Positions 14,171 to 21,826 of a stretch of DNA of 21,826 nt are shown one piece after another (position 1 is the first letter of the stretch; every line of letters starts with the position of its first letter). Under the pieces are notes generated by a model that saw only the letters and a list, made by a program, of their open reading frames with translations, had not been told where the DNA came from and searched no databases. Source of the stretch: Christensenella sp. UBA3944 (GTDB taxonomy: Bacteria; Bacillota; Clostridia; Christensenellales; DTU072); NCBI GenBank assembly GCA_002385605.1, contig DGDU01000006.1, forward strand, positions 1 through 21,826, in the 5' to 3' direction. The position numbers and the translations under genes are program-made.

Positions 14171-17100
14171 TCAAGAGTAACAGGTGCGGTTTATAATTAT
14201 CTTCTTTAGCTCGTCCGACAGCTCGTTAAAGTAGGCGCAGTAGCCCGCAACCCTCACCATCAGGTACTTGTGCTTTTCGGGGTTGTTGTAAGCGTCTATT
14301 AAAATGTCGCGGTTTATTACATTGGGCTGGAATTGCATTCCGCCCTCGGTCAGGAAGGTGCGGAAGATTGCCGAAAGGTTGTTTACGCCCGCCTCACCCG
14401 GGAAGAGCGAGGCGTCTATCGTGAAGGTAACAGTCGTGCCGTTGGGGGCGTAATCGGTGAAATTTACCTGTTGTATAGAGTTAAGGGACGATAGCAGGTC
14501 GGACTTCTCCATCCCGTAGTGCGGGGTTACGCTGTTGGCCAGCGGCACGCCCTTCTTCCTTCCGCTGGGCAAAGCCTGCGTCTTTTTGCCGTAGCGGTCG
14601 TTCACATTAAGGGCATAATAGCCCGCCTTGTACTTGCCGTTTCTGGGGCTGCAAGGGTCAACCGACGCAAGGGCCTTATTGTAGATTTCCATCACTTTGG
14701 ATACCCATTTAGCGGGCTCCGGGGAGCTGTCTTCGCCGAATTTTGGAACGCTTAAGAGGTCGTTATGTATCTCCCTGTACTCATCCCCCTCGAAGTTCGC
14801 GTCTATCGCGTGTATTACATCAAGCAGCGTGTATTTCTTTTGCTTGAACACCAGCTCGTTTATGGCGTATAGCGAGTCGGCGACATCGGTTACGCCGATC
14901 GCCTGAATACCGCTTGTGTTGTAGTATGCCCCGCCCTCGTAGACATCCTTTCCCGTCTTAATGCAGTTTTTGTAGAGGGTTGAGGCGAGAGGGGTGGTGA
15001 AGCCCTTGCGAAGCTCGGCCTCTATCTTCTGGTGGTCGGTAAGAACGCCTTTGGCAAGATGGTTAAGCCTGTTTTGGAAAGCCTCGAGAAGCTCCTCCAT
15101 GCTTGAAGGCGGGTTGTAGACAAACATTCCCTTTCTCTTGTCTATGCGCTTTAGCACCTTGTGGTGTAAGGACAGCAGGGCTTTGGAAGCCTTGTTGTTT
15201 CCGGGCTCTTTAAGTATGTATTCTATGGCCTTTGCCATCAGCTTTTCGTACTGCTCGCGGGCGCTGTAATTCCAAAGGTCGTGGGTGTGCCCTTTAAGCG
15301 CTTGCAGGAAGGCAAGGGCGAGGTTCATATTTGCGCAATCGGTATTTCCGAAGTGGTCGTCTGAGGCGTTGGGCTCGACGCAGCCCACTATGGCGTAGTT
15401 TCGGGCGTGCTCTATGGTGGTGTTGTAGTGGCGCATCAGGCTTTCGATGTAAATTTCGTCGCTGAAAAGCTCGGGCATCGGGCAGCCGCCTATGTACAGC
15501 TCGCTAAGCCTGTCCAGGTATTTCTTGGGGTTTTTCTTGTTTACCCTCGCCACCATGTTGATGCAAAGGGGCTGCAGTTCGCAGGCGTCCATAAGCATAT
15601 AGGTGACATCGTTTACGGCGTCCTCTCCGTTTTTGTCCACGCCGCCGAAGGTTAGCGCCTGGTCGGTCGAGAGCGTCTCAAACAACTTGCTGATGTTTAA
15701 GAAAGAGTTACCGTCGTTTACGAGTATAACCTCGTCCATCTTAAGCACAAAAAGGCAAACTAGTTCTTTGGCCTCTTCGTAGGTTATTAAACCCTGCTCC
15801 AGATCGCGCTTGTAGTAGGGGTATAGTATCTGGTCTACCCTGCCGAAGGATACGGCGTTCTCGTAAGACTCCAGGCAAAGGGCTATCTGCAGGAAGGTCA
15901 TGCTTTGTATAGCCTCGCGGAAGGTGCGGGCGGGATACCTCGGCACCCTCGCGCAAATTTCGGATATGTTCAAAAGCTCGGCCTTTCTCCCGGGGTCGGC
16001 TTCCTCTTCCGCCATCTTTTTGCAGAGGGCGGAATACCTCTCGCCAAATTCCGCAAGCGCCTCTAAAGCTATAATACAGCCTTTGTAGAAGTCCTGGTTG
16101 TTTTGGGGATACTTTACCATCGCCTCCTTTACCTCGGCTATCATACCCTCGGTGCCGAGCTCCAGGAGCCTCTCGAAGTTAACAATAAAGTGGGCTATCG
16201 CCGCCATATTGTTGTTGAACCCCGCAACCATCTCGCAGGAGCGGGCAAGGGTTTGGCGGAAGTCCTTTAGCCTCTTATGCACCTTGCGCACCAGGCTGTG
16301 CTTCAGCCAGAAGGGGAAAATCTTAAAGTAAAAATCCCGCTTTTCTTTGGCCGAGCATTGGAAGGAAACAGGCGTTTGTCGGTGTATCTTATGCAGGAAC
16401 AAGGCGTACAGCACGCCGTAATGCTCTTCCCACACCTGCCCCGCCACGCGCTTCGCGGTAAAGTTGCCCACAAGCAATTCATCGGGATAAACCTTTATAG
16501 TCTTATTGTTTAGGACATACTTCAGCCGTTCGGCGCGGTGTATGGCGACGGGTTTGTCGAAGCCGTTTCTTTTGTAGTAGTCGGTTTTGAGGTTGGATAC
16601 CTCAATGCATAAAGCTCTGCCCGCTTCCCTGATGTCGTTTTGTATGCGCTTTACCCTGTCTGTAAATTCGGCTTTCTTAACCGCCTCCCGTATATCGTCA
16701 TTATAAGCGTCTATGCCGTTCGCCTTAAAGACTTCGATTGCTTTCTTTAATGCCGCAAGGCTTTCCTCCGCGGTTATGTTAAGCATGGGGATATCGAGAT
16801 TTAGCCTCTTAGCCTTGTCCTCGTACATATTGTGGTACTTGAGAAGCTCTATTGAGGCATAGCCCTTTTCTTTCAGGAACTCCGCCGCCCTAATAAGGTT
16901 ATCTTCGCCGTCATTATGCCTCGGCACGATAACCATCCTGAACCTTATGTTCGCGCCGATGGCGATAAGCTTGTCTATGTTTTCGCGTATGAGCCCGCTG
17001 TCCTTTTGGGTAAGGCTTAGATGCAGCTTATCGTCGCCGACAACTTTCAGGTCTACTAAAAATAAATCTATGTAAGGCGCAACCTTCCCGATGGTTTCCC

Positions 17101-17494
17101 ACGGGGCGAAAAGGGTCGTTTCGGCGGCTATATTAATTTCCTGCTTTTTAAGCCTTTTCAGAAGGGCAACAAGCGCCTCGGCGTTTTGCAGCATTGGTTC
17201 GCCGCCGCTGAGCGTCACCCCGCCCGAGGTCGAGAAGTAATATTTTTTGTCGCGGCTTACAATCTCGGCTATCTGGTCTATGGTATAGCCGCAGCCGGGG
17301 GCGGCGTCGGGGCTTAACCCCTCGGGGTTCTGGCACCACAGGCACCTTAAAGCGCAGCCCTGAAAGAATATAGTCGTCCTTATCCCCGGGCCGTCGTGCA
17401 CGCAGGTCCTTTGAATCTTAAAAACGCCTAGCTTCTTTTCCTTTTTGGGGATAATAACTTCGGCTTGAGGCAAAATAGCGGTCGCGGTACTCAT
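14171..17494 (-). CDS. Fused glycyl radical enzyme activase (radical SAM) and glycyl radical enzyme
   Basis: A single 1107-residue frame, started at an ATG behind GGGAGGAAAAT. Residues 1-270 are a radical SAM activating enzyme: KIQRTCVHDGPGIRTTIFFQ, then Cys47, Cys51 and Cys54 of the CX3CX2C [4Fe-4S] motif, and the SAM-binding GGEP (97-100). It lacks the ferredoxin-like insert of many such activases and in that resembles PFL-activase. Residues 277-1107 are a pyruvate-formate-lyase-like enzyme with thiyl Cys705 in GCVEP (704-708) and glycyl radical Gly1084 in RVAGYCAYF, 24 residues from the C terminus. The GCVE Cys and Glu pair is shared with eliminase-type members (glycerol/propanediol dehydratases, choline lyase), so a dehydratase or lyase reaction is more likely than pyruvate cleavage. 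The substrate is unknown; the region behind the cysteine (ASDDHFGNTDCANMNLALAF) is not that of a characterised class I recognise. Strictly anaerobic function is expected. The characterised enzymes of this family use a separate activase. Confidence 0.93.
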   Translation of the reverse strand: MSTATAILPQAEVIIPKKEKKLGVFKIQRTCVHDGPGIRTTIFFQGCALRCLWCQNPEGLSPDAAPGCGYTIDQIAEIVSRDKKYYFSTSGGVTLSGGEPMLQNAEALVALLKRLKKQEINIAAETTLFAPWETIGKVAPYIDLFLVDLKVVGDDKLHLSLTQKDSGLIRENIDKLIAIGANIRFRMVIVPRHNDGEDNLIRAAEFLKEKGYASIELLKYHNMYEDKAKRLNLDIPMLNITAEESLAALKKAIEVFKANGIDAYNDDIREAVKKAEFTDRVKRIQNDIREAGRALCIEVSNLKTDYYKRNGFDKPVAIHRAERLKYVLNNKTIKVYPDELLVGNFTAKRVAGQVWEEHYGVLYALFLHKIHRQTPVSFQCSAKEKRDFYFKIFPFWLKHSLVRKVHKRLKDFRQTLARSCEMVAGFNNNMAAIAHFIVNFERLLELGTEGMIAEVKEAMVKYPQNNQDFYKGCIIALEALAEFGERYSALCKKMAEEEADPGRKAELLNISEICARVPRYPARTFREAIQSMTFLQIALCLESYENAVSFGRVDQILYPYYKRDLEQGLITYEEAKELVCLFVLKMDEVILVNDGNSFLNISKLFETLSTDQALTFGGVDKNGEDAVNDVTYMLMDACELQPLCINMVARVNKKNPKKYLDRLSELYIGGCPMPELFSDEIYIESLMRHYNTTIEHARNYAIVGCVEPNASDDHFGNTDCANMNLALAFLQALKGHTHDLWNYSAREQYEKLMAKAIEYILKEPGNNKASKALLSLHHKVLKRIDKRKGMFVYNPPSSMEELLEAFQNRLNHLAKGVLTDHQKIEAELRKGFTTPLASTLYKNCIKTGKDVYEGGAYYNTSGIQAIGVTDVADSLYAINELVFKQKKYTLLDVIHAIDANFEGDEYREIHNDLLSVPKFGEDSSPEPAKWVSKVMEIYNKALASVDPCSPRNGKYKAGYYALNVNDRYGKKTQALPSGRKKGVPLANSVTPHYGMEKSDLLSSLNSIQQVNFTDYAPNGTTVTFTIDASLFPGEAGVNNLSAIFRTFLTEGGMQFQPNVINRDILIDAYNNPEKHKYLMVRVAGYCAYFNELSDELKKIIINRTCYS

Positions 17495-17519
17495 ATTTTC
17501 CTCCCATACACCAAAATAT

Positions 17520-17549
17520 GTTATACGGCGCGTGCCGATATGCTTCCAA
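17520..17549 (-). promoter_or_regulatory. Promoter of the fused activase/glycyl radical enzyme gene
   Basis: On the minus strand: TTGGAA (17549-17544), 18-base spacer, TATAAC (17525-17520), 25 bases before the ATG at 17494. No clear Rex or FNR palindrome is seen. Confidence 0.55.
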
Positions 17550-17770
17550 TATAGTTTATTCTCGGGATTTGCCTTTTGTAATAAAATTCGGGAATCGTAA
17601 AACCCCTTACATCGCTATTATTATAATATTATTCAGCGGGGTTTTCAATATCAATCTAAAGATTTTAGCGAAAAATTAATTATAATCGCCAAAAACTTAA
17701 TATATTTAGATATATGGCATTTGCGGCGGGAAAAAGCGGGAAGTAATAAGAGCAAAAATAATTTAATATA

Positions 17771-17794
17771 CTTTAGCGATTTACTTGACTAAAG
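17771..17794. promoter_or_regulatory. Candidate operator: inverted repeat CTTTAG-N12-CTAAAG at the his promoter
   Basis: Perfect 6-bp arms at 17771-17776 and 17789-17794 flank and enter the -35 box. GCGAT also follows both arms. The position suits a repressor; the HisR/YerC (TrpR-like) regulator of Firmicute his operons is one candidate. This is an inference from position only. Confidence 0.35.
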
Positions 17795-17813
17795 CGATAA
17801 AGTGCCGTATAAT
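17785..17813 (+). promoter_or_regulatory. Sigma-A promoter of the his operon
   Basis: TTGACT (17785-17790), 17-base spacer, perfect TATAAT (17808-17813). It sets the start of hisZ downstream, since the longer frame from 17802 begins inside the promoter. Confidence 0.85.
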
Positions 17814-17846
17814 AGCCTCAATGACATCAAACCGATAAGGGAGAAT

Positions 17847-18971
17847 ATGAACAAAGACACGGCAAGCCTTAATAAAGAAGAAAGAGTGGCGCTAACCCTC
17901 AGGGGCGTGTACGAAAGCCTTGGGTATCGGAAGTATAAGATGAGCCGCTTCGAAGAATACGCCTTCTACCTCAACTATAAAAGCTTTTTGCCCTTCGACC
18001 GCATAATCACTTTCACCGACATAGACGGCAAACTGATGGCGCTAAAGCCCGATGTCACGCTTTCGATCGTTAAAAACGCCAAAGAGTATAAAGGCGGTTT
18101 CGAGAAGCTTTACTACATCGAGAATGTCTACAAGCCCGACAAAAACTCCCGCAAATTTAAGGAGATTTCACAGATAGGGCTGGAGGCGCTGGGTGAGATA
18201 GACGGCTATACCACCTTCGAGGTTATAAGCCTGGCCCTTAGGAGCCTTGAGGCGATAGAAGACGATTTTGTTTTGGACATCTCGCACATCGGCATAGTCA
18301 TGGGGCTATTTGACTGCGGCGAGCTTAAGGGCAAGGAGTGCAAGGACAAGATTATAGAGTGTATAGTTTCCAAAAACCCGCACGACCTCGCCAAAATCCT
18401 CGCTGAGCTTGGGGTATCGGCGGAAACTTCCGAGAGGTTCAAAAAGCTTATAACCATAACGGGCAACCTTGGTGAAGCTTTGGCGGAAATCCGCGGGATA
18501 GTAATAAACGAAGAGATGCAAAAGGCCTGCGAAGAGCTTGAGGGCGTGTGGCGCTCCCTTAAGGGCTCGCCCTACGAGAGCAAGGTAAAGATTGACTTTT
18601 CAATCATCAACGACATCAACTACTACTGCGGGATAATCTTCCAGGGGTATGTAAGGCGGGTGCCCAGGATGGTGCTTTCGGGCGGGCGCTACGACAAGCT
18701 TCTTAAGGAGCTGGGCAAGGATGTGGGGGCGATTGGCTTCGCCCTTGTAACCGACGAGCTTAACGGTTATTACGGCGACAGCGATGTTTTGGACGCCGAC
18801 GCCGTTGTGATTTACCAAAAGGGCGCCGATCCCAAAGCGTTGTTTAACGCGATAGAAAGCCTTACAGAAAAGGGGATTAAGGTTAGGGCGGAGACCTCGA
18901 AGCCCGATAACCTCAGGTACGGCAAGCTTTATAAGTTTGAGGGCGGCAAATTGGAGGAATACGATGTTTAA
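17847..18971 (+). CDS. hisZ: ATP phosphoribosyltransferase regulatory subunit HisZ
   Basis: A 374-residue protein related to histidyl-tRNA synthetase. It is the regulatory subunit of the first enzyme of histidine synthesis, required by short HisG. The start at 17847 follows AAGGGAGA; the in-frame codon at 17802 lies in the promoter. The class II synthetase-like core shows ALKPDVTLS (about 65-73), the counterpart of the HisS RPEGT loop, then YYIENVYKP and QIGLEALGE, and SGGRYDKLLKELG from 278 followed by GAIGFALV. The tRNA anticodon domain of HisS is not recognisable in the C-terminal 60 residues. Its position directly before hisG, with the genes overlapping by 8 bases, supports HisZ over HisS. 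It works in the cytosol as a HisG-HisZ hetero-octamer and carries the histidine feedback site in known systems. Confidence 0.92.
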   Translation: MNKDTASLNKEERVALTLRGVYESLGYRKYKMSRFEEYAFYLNYKSFLPFDRIITFTDIDGKLMALKPDVTLSIVKNAKEYKGGFEKLYYIENVYKPDKNSRKFKEISQIGLEALGEIDGYTTFEVISLALRSLEAIEDDFVLDISHIGIVMGLFDCGELKGKECKDKIIECIVSKNPHDLAKILAELGVSAETSERFKKLITITGNLGEALAEIRGIVINEEMQKACEELEGVWRSLKGSPYESKVKIDFSIINDINYYCGIIFQGYVRRVPRMVLSGGRYDKLLKELGKDVGAIGFALVTDELNGYYGDSDVLDADAVVIYQKGADPKALFNAIESLTEKGIKVRAETSKPDNLRYGKLYKFEGGKLEEYDV

Positions 18972-19584
18972 TATAGCTTTACCCAAAGGAAGGCTTGCCG
19001 AAAAGGTCTGCGGGCTGCTCGCGGGCATCGGCTTCGATACCTCGGAAGTAATGAGCGACAGCCGCCGTTTGGTGTTCACAGACGCCGAGGGCAAGGTTTC
19101 TTACTTTCTGGTTAAGCCCTCGGATGTGGCTATCTATGTCGAAAGGGGTGTCGCCGACATCGGAGTGGTGGGAAAGGATATCCTCCTGGAAACCAAGCCC
19201 GATGTCTACGAGCTTCTGGATTTAGGCATCGGCAAGTGCACCATGTCGGTCGCGGCAAAGGAGGGCTTCCGCGAGAACAAGGAAAGGCCCTTAAGGGTCG
19301 CCACAAAGTTTGTAAACATCGCAAGCGAATATTACAGCTCATTAAACCGTGAGATAGAGATTATAAAGCTTAACGGCTCTATTGAGCTTGCCCCCATACT
19401 CGATATGTCCGATGTCATAGTGGATATCGTCGAGACGGGCACAACCTTAAAAAACAACAACATGAAGGTTATAAGCCAAATAATGCCCATAAGCGCAAGG
19501 CTTATCGCCAACAAGACAAGCTACAAATTCAAGTCCGGGTTTATAGACGAACTTACCGAAAAGCTGGCGGAGGCGATTAAATGA
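18964..19584 (+). CDS. hisG: ATP phosphoribosyltransferase catalytic subunit HisG (short form)
   Basis: A 206-residue enzyme that joins ATP and PRPP to give phosphoribosyl-ATP, the first step of histidine synthesis. The start at 18964 follows GGAGG, overlaps the end of hisZ by 8 bases, and gives the family beginning MFNIALPKGRLAEKV. The PRPP-binding motif is DIVETGTTLKNNN at about 155-167; GVADIGVVGKDIL and RVATKFVNIASEYY are other family marks. The length matches the short HisG, which lacks the C-terminal allosteric domain and therefore needs HisZ, encoded directly upstream. Its stop codon overlaps the hisD start (ATGA). Confidence 0.96.
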   Translation: MFNIALPKGRLAEKVCGLLAGIGFDTSEVMSDSRRLVFTDAEGKVSYFLVKPSDVAIYVERGVADIGVVGKDILLETKPDVYELLDLGIGKCTMSVAAKEGFRENKERPLRVATKFVNIASEYYSSLNREIEIIKLNGSIELAPILDMSDVIVDIVETGTTLKNNNMKVISQIMPISARLIANKTSYKFKSGFIDELTEKLAEAIK

Positions 19585-20864
19585 TAGCGGTATACGACGC
19601 CAAAAGCACCGATATCGGTTCGATATTCAAGCGCAAAGCCGAGAGCCTCGATTACGCAGAGAAGGCCGCCGCGCGAATAATAGAAAGGGTTAAAGCCGAG
19701 GGCGATAAGGCGCTTACAGAACTTACAGAAGAATTCGACAAGGTCAGGATTACCTCGATTAAGGTATCCGAAGCCGAGATAGAGGAAGCCTATAACTCGG
19801 CAGACAGGTATTTTTTAGAAACTTTGGAAGCGGCGAAAGCCAATATCGGGGAGTTTCACAGGGCGCAGCTTAGGCAAGGCTTCGAGATAAAAAGAGTAAA
19901 CGGCGCAATACTCGGGCAGAGGGTGCTGCCTTTGGAGAGGGTGGGGCTTTACATCCCGGGCGGCACGGCAAGCTATCCTTCAACCGTGCTTATGAACGCC
20001 ATACCCGCGAAGATTGCGGGCGTAAAGGAAGTTATAATGGCCAGCCCGCCATCCAAAGACGGAAAGATTAACCCCGATGTGCTAGCAGCCGCGAAAATCG
20101 CGGGCGTGGACGCAGTATACAGGATAGGCGGGGCGCAGGCGATTGCAGCCTTAGCGTACGGCACAGAGAGCGTGCCAAAGGTAGATAAGATTACGGGGCC
20201 GGGCAATATATTCGTTGCCGCCGCCAAAAAGCTTGTGTTCGGCGAGGTTAGCATAGACATGATAGCCGGGCCGAGCGAGGTTTTAATTATAGCGGACGAA
20301 ACCGCCAATGCCGCGTATATAGCGGCGGATATGCTTTCGCAGGCCGAGCACGATATAAACGCCGCCGCTATACTAATTACGGTTTACCCCGATATGGCGG
20401 AAAAGGTTAAAGCCGAGCTTGAAAAGCAGCTCGCGCTTTTGCCGAGGGAATCGGTGGCCAGGACGTCCATAGAAAATAACGGCAAAATAGTAATAGCCGA
20501 ATCTTTGGAGCAGGCTGTCGAAATCGCGAATATAGCCGCGCCCGAGCACCTTGAGCTTTGCGTAAATAATCCCTTCGGGCTTTTGGATAAGGTAAATAAC
20601 GCCGGAAGCGTATTTTTGGGCGGGGACACTCCCGAGGCGGTCGGTGACTATTTCGCGGGGGCAAACCACACCCTGCCCACAAACGGCACGGCGAGGTTTT
20701 CGTCGGCGCTTTCTGTGGACGACTTCGTAAAAAAAATCCAGTACATCTATTACCCCAAGAGCGTTTTGGATAAGGAAGGGGAAAGGATAGCGTATTTTGC
20801 CGAGAAGGAAGGGCTTTCGGCGCACGCCAGATCGGTGACAATCAGGACGGAGAGCAAGTTATGA
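19581..20864 (+). CDS. hisD: Histidinol dehydrogenase HisD
   Basis: A 427-residue zinc enzyme that oxidises L-histidinol twice with NAD to L-histidine, the last step of the pathway. Zinc ligands known from the E. coli enzyme are all present at matching spacing: Gln254 and His257 in SQAEHD, Asp356 in GDYFAGANHTLPT, and His415 in LSAHARSV. Other family marks are YIPGGTASYPSTVLMNAIPA, GGAQAIAALAYGT, KITGPGN and IAGPSEVLIIAD. Length is normal. ATGA overlaps join it to hisG upstream and hisC downstream, so translation is coupled through the whole segment. Confidence 0.97.
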   Translation: MIAVYDAKSTDIGSIFKRKAESLDYAEKAAARIIERVKAEGDKALTELTEEFDKVRITSIKVSEAEIEEAYNSADRYFLETLEAAKANIGEFHRAQLRQGFEIKRVNGAILGQRVLPLERVGLYIPGGTASYPSTVLMNAIPAKIAGVKEVIMASPPSKDGKINPDVLAAAKIAGVDAVYRIGGAQAIAALAYGTESVPKVDKITGPGNIFVAAAKKLVFGEVSIDMIAGPSEVLIIADETANAAYIAADMLSQAEHDINAAAILITVYPDMAEKVKAELEKQLALLPRESVARTSIENNGKIVIAESLEQAVEIANIAAPEHLELCVNNPFGLLDKVNNAGSVFLGGDTPEAVGDYFAGANHTLPTNGTARFSSALSVDDFVKKIQYIYYPKSVLDKEGERIAYFAEKEGLSAHARSVTIRTESKL

Positions 20865-21826
20865 GCAGGTTTCTTTCCCAAAAGTATGATGGCATAGAGC
20901 CCTATGTCTCGGGCGAGCAGCCCAAGGACAGGCGGTATATAAAACTTAACACCAACGAGTCGCCTTACCCGCCCTCGCCTCTCGCTGCGGAGGCCGTGTC
21001 GAGAGCGGCGGTTACCGGGCTTAAGCTGTATTCGGAGCCGTCGTCTAAGGCCTTGAGGCAGGCGATAGCTAGGTTCTGGGGGCTTGACGAAAGCGAGGTT
21101 GTGGTAACAAACGGCTCGGACGAGGCCTTAGCGCTTGCCTTTTTTGCCTACTGCGGCGGCGGGGAGGAGATGGTGTCGCTGGACATAACCTACAACTTTT
21201 ACCCCGTCCTTAGCGGGCTTCTGGGTTCGCCTTACAGGACGATACCCCTCAAAGAGGACTTTACGGTTGATGTCGACGCCCTTTGCGCCGCCGACAGCCA
21301 CATAGTGATTGCCAACCCAAACGCCCCCACGGGCATTGCGCTCCCGCTTGAGGAGATGGAGAGGATAATACAATCCAACCCCTCGAGGGTGGTCATAGTG
21401 GACGAGGCATACGCCGATTTCTGGGGCTACAGCTGCATTCCGCTTATTAAGAAATACCCCAACCTTATGGTTGTCCAGACCTTCTCGAAGTCGAGGGCGC
21501 TTGCGGGCGCCCGCCTTGGGTTTGCAGCGGGGCAGAAAGAGCTTATCGAGGATTTGGACAAAATAAGGGACTCTCTTAACCCGTATAATGTAAACACGCT
21601 GTCGCAGCTTCTCGGCATCGCCGCCATGAAGGACGAATGTTACCTTAGGTTCTGCGTGCAGAGAATCGTCGATACAAGGGAGAGGGTGGCCAAAGAGCTT
21701 AAGGCGCTCGGGTTTGAGGTTTTGCCTTCGAGCACCAACTTTTTGCTTGCGAAACACCCGCAAATAGGCGGCGAAAGGCTTTACCTCGAGCTTAAAAGCG
21801 AAGGGATTCTGGTGAGGTATTTCAGC
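20861..21826 (+). CDS. hisC: Histidinol-phosphate aminotransferase HisC (3' end outside window)
   Basis: Translation from the ATG at 20861, which overlaps the hisD stop codon (ATGA), is open to the window edge and gives 322 residues. A whole HisC has about 350, so only the last few dozen residues are missing. It is a class I/II PLP aminotransferase that turns imidazole-acetol phosphate into histidinol phosphate using glutamate. Marks are KLNTNESPYPPSP near the start, TNGSDEALALAF at the PLP phosphate site, NPNAPTG, VDEAYADFWG, and the Schiff-base Lys210 in TFSKSRALAGARLGFA. It sits in the usual Clostridial order hisZ-hisG-hisD-hisC; hisB, hisH, hisA, hisF and hisI probably follow outside the window. 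Confidence 0.95.
   Translation, partial: MSRFLSQKYDGIEPYVSGEQPKDRRYIKLNTNESPYPPSPLAAEAVSRAAVTGLKLYSEPSSKALRQAIARFWGLDESEVVVTNGSDEALALAFFAYCGGGEEMVSLDITYNFYPVLSGLLGSPYRTIPLKEDFTVDVDALCAADSHIVIANPNAPTGIALPLEEMERIIQSNPSRVVIVDEAYADFWGYSCIPLIKKYPNLMVVQTFSKSRALAGARLGFAAGQKELIEDLDKIRDSLNPYNVNTLSQLLGIAAMKDECYLRFCVQRIVDTRERVAKELKALGFEVLPSSTNFLLAKHPQIGGERLYLELKSEGILVRYFS

Larger units (their letters stand above)
17495..17846. other. AT-rich divergent intergenic region between the glycyl radical enzyme and his operons
   Basis: About 350 bases without a gene. It holds the two divergent promoters listed separately. The centre (17610-17720) is very AT-rich, with TATAAT-like strings on both strands and an imperfect palindrome bounded by CGCT (17613-17616) and AGCG. 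The 8-mer TTTAGCGA occurs twice, near 17665 and 17773. No T-box or other leader RNA is visible. Confidence 0.6.

Noticed and set aside
17802..17846. Upstream in-frame extension of hisZ
   Set aside because: It starts inside the promoter, before the -10 box ends. The ATG at 17847 has a good Shine-Dalgarno sequence.
17814..17846. His T-box or attenuator leader before the his operon
   Set aside because: The predicted leader is about 27 bases long, with no stem or specifier sequence.

Overview
The window looks like the chromosome of an anaerobic, low-to-mid GC Firmicute of class Clostridia, probably an uncultured gut lineage (Christensenellales-like is a guess). The pointers are Gram-positive style lipoproteins, strong AGGAGG ribosome sites, consensus sigma-A promoters, a short HisG that depends on HisZ, an oxygen-sensitive glycyl radical enzyme, and BspA-type leucine-rich and Listeria-Bacteroides (InlB B) repeats. 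There are no RNA genes, CRISPR arrays or intact mobile elements. Apart from one decayed fragment the window is densely coding.

Layout. 1-1955 (-): 5' part of a surface lipoprotein with an Ig-like domain, an InlB B repeat and LRR_5 repeats, cut by the window edge. 2205-4583 (+): polar amino-acid ABC transporter operon (binding protein, permease, ATPase). 4642-5466 (-): membrane-anchored metallophosphoesterase. 5601-6797 (+): ornithine aminotransferase. 6889-7434 (+): epoxyqueuosine reductase QueH. 7507-7938 (+): CBS-pair protein. 8007-10073 (-): GH38-like DUF5054 protein. 10249-12023 (+): ABC-2 exporter pair, followed by MntP (12057-12632). 12636-13388 (-): biotin-protein ligase. 13622-14040 (+): frameshifted remnant of an InlB B-repeat protein. 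14171-17494 (-): a 1107-residue radical SAM activase joined to a glycyl radical enzyme. 17847 to the end (+): hisZ-hisG-hisD-hisC, cut by the window edge.

Two genes stand out. The ABC substrate-binding lipoprotein is circularly permuted: the segment that normally ends this family (final strand and helices, ending in a KYF-type motif) sits directly behind the lipobox, and the protein stops where that segment would normally begin. The glycyl radical enzyme carries its own activating enzyme as an N-terminal domain in one continuous reading frame. In the characterised systems these are two separate proteins. The enzyme's GCVE active-site motif places it with the eliminase-like glycyl radical enzymes, but its substrate cannot be told from the sequence.

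Smaller oddities are an insertion of about 40 residues in the transporter ATPase, a lipoprotein promoter placed so that its transcript would be leaderless, a metallophosphoesterase with DxQ in place of DxH, and candidate operators at the transporter and his promoters. The amino-acid importer and ornithine aminotransferase may both serve amino-acid catabolism, and TGAAT-type boxes at the importer promoter hint at an arginine regulator, but that link is an inference. All calls are from reading the sequence; no database search was made.
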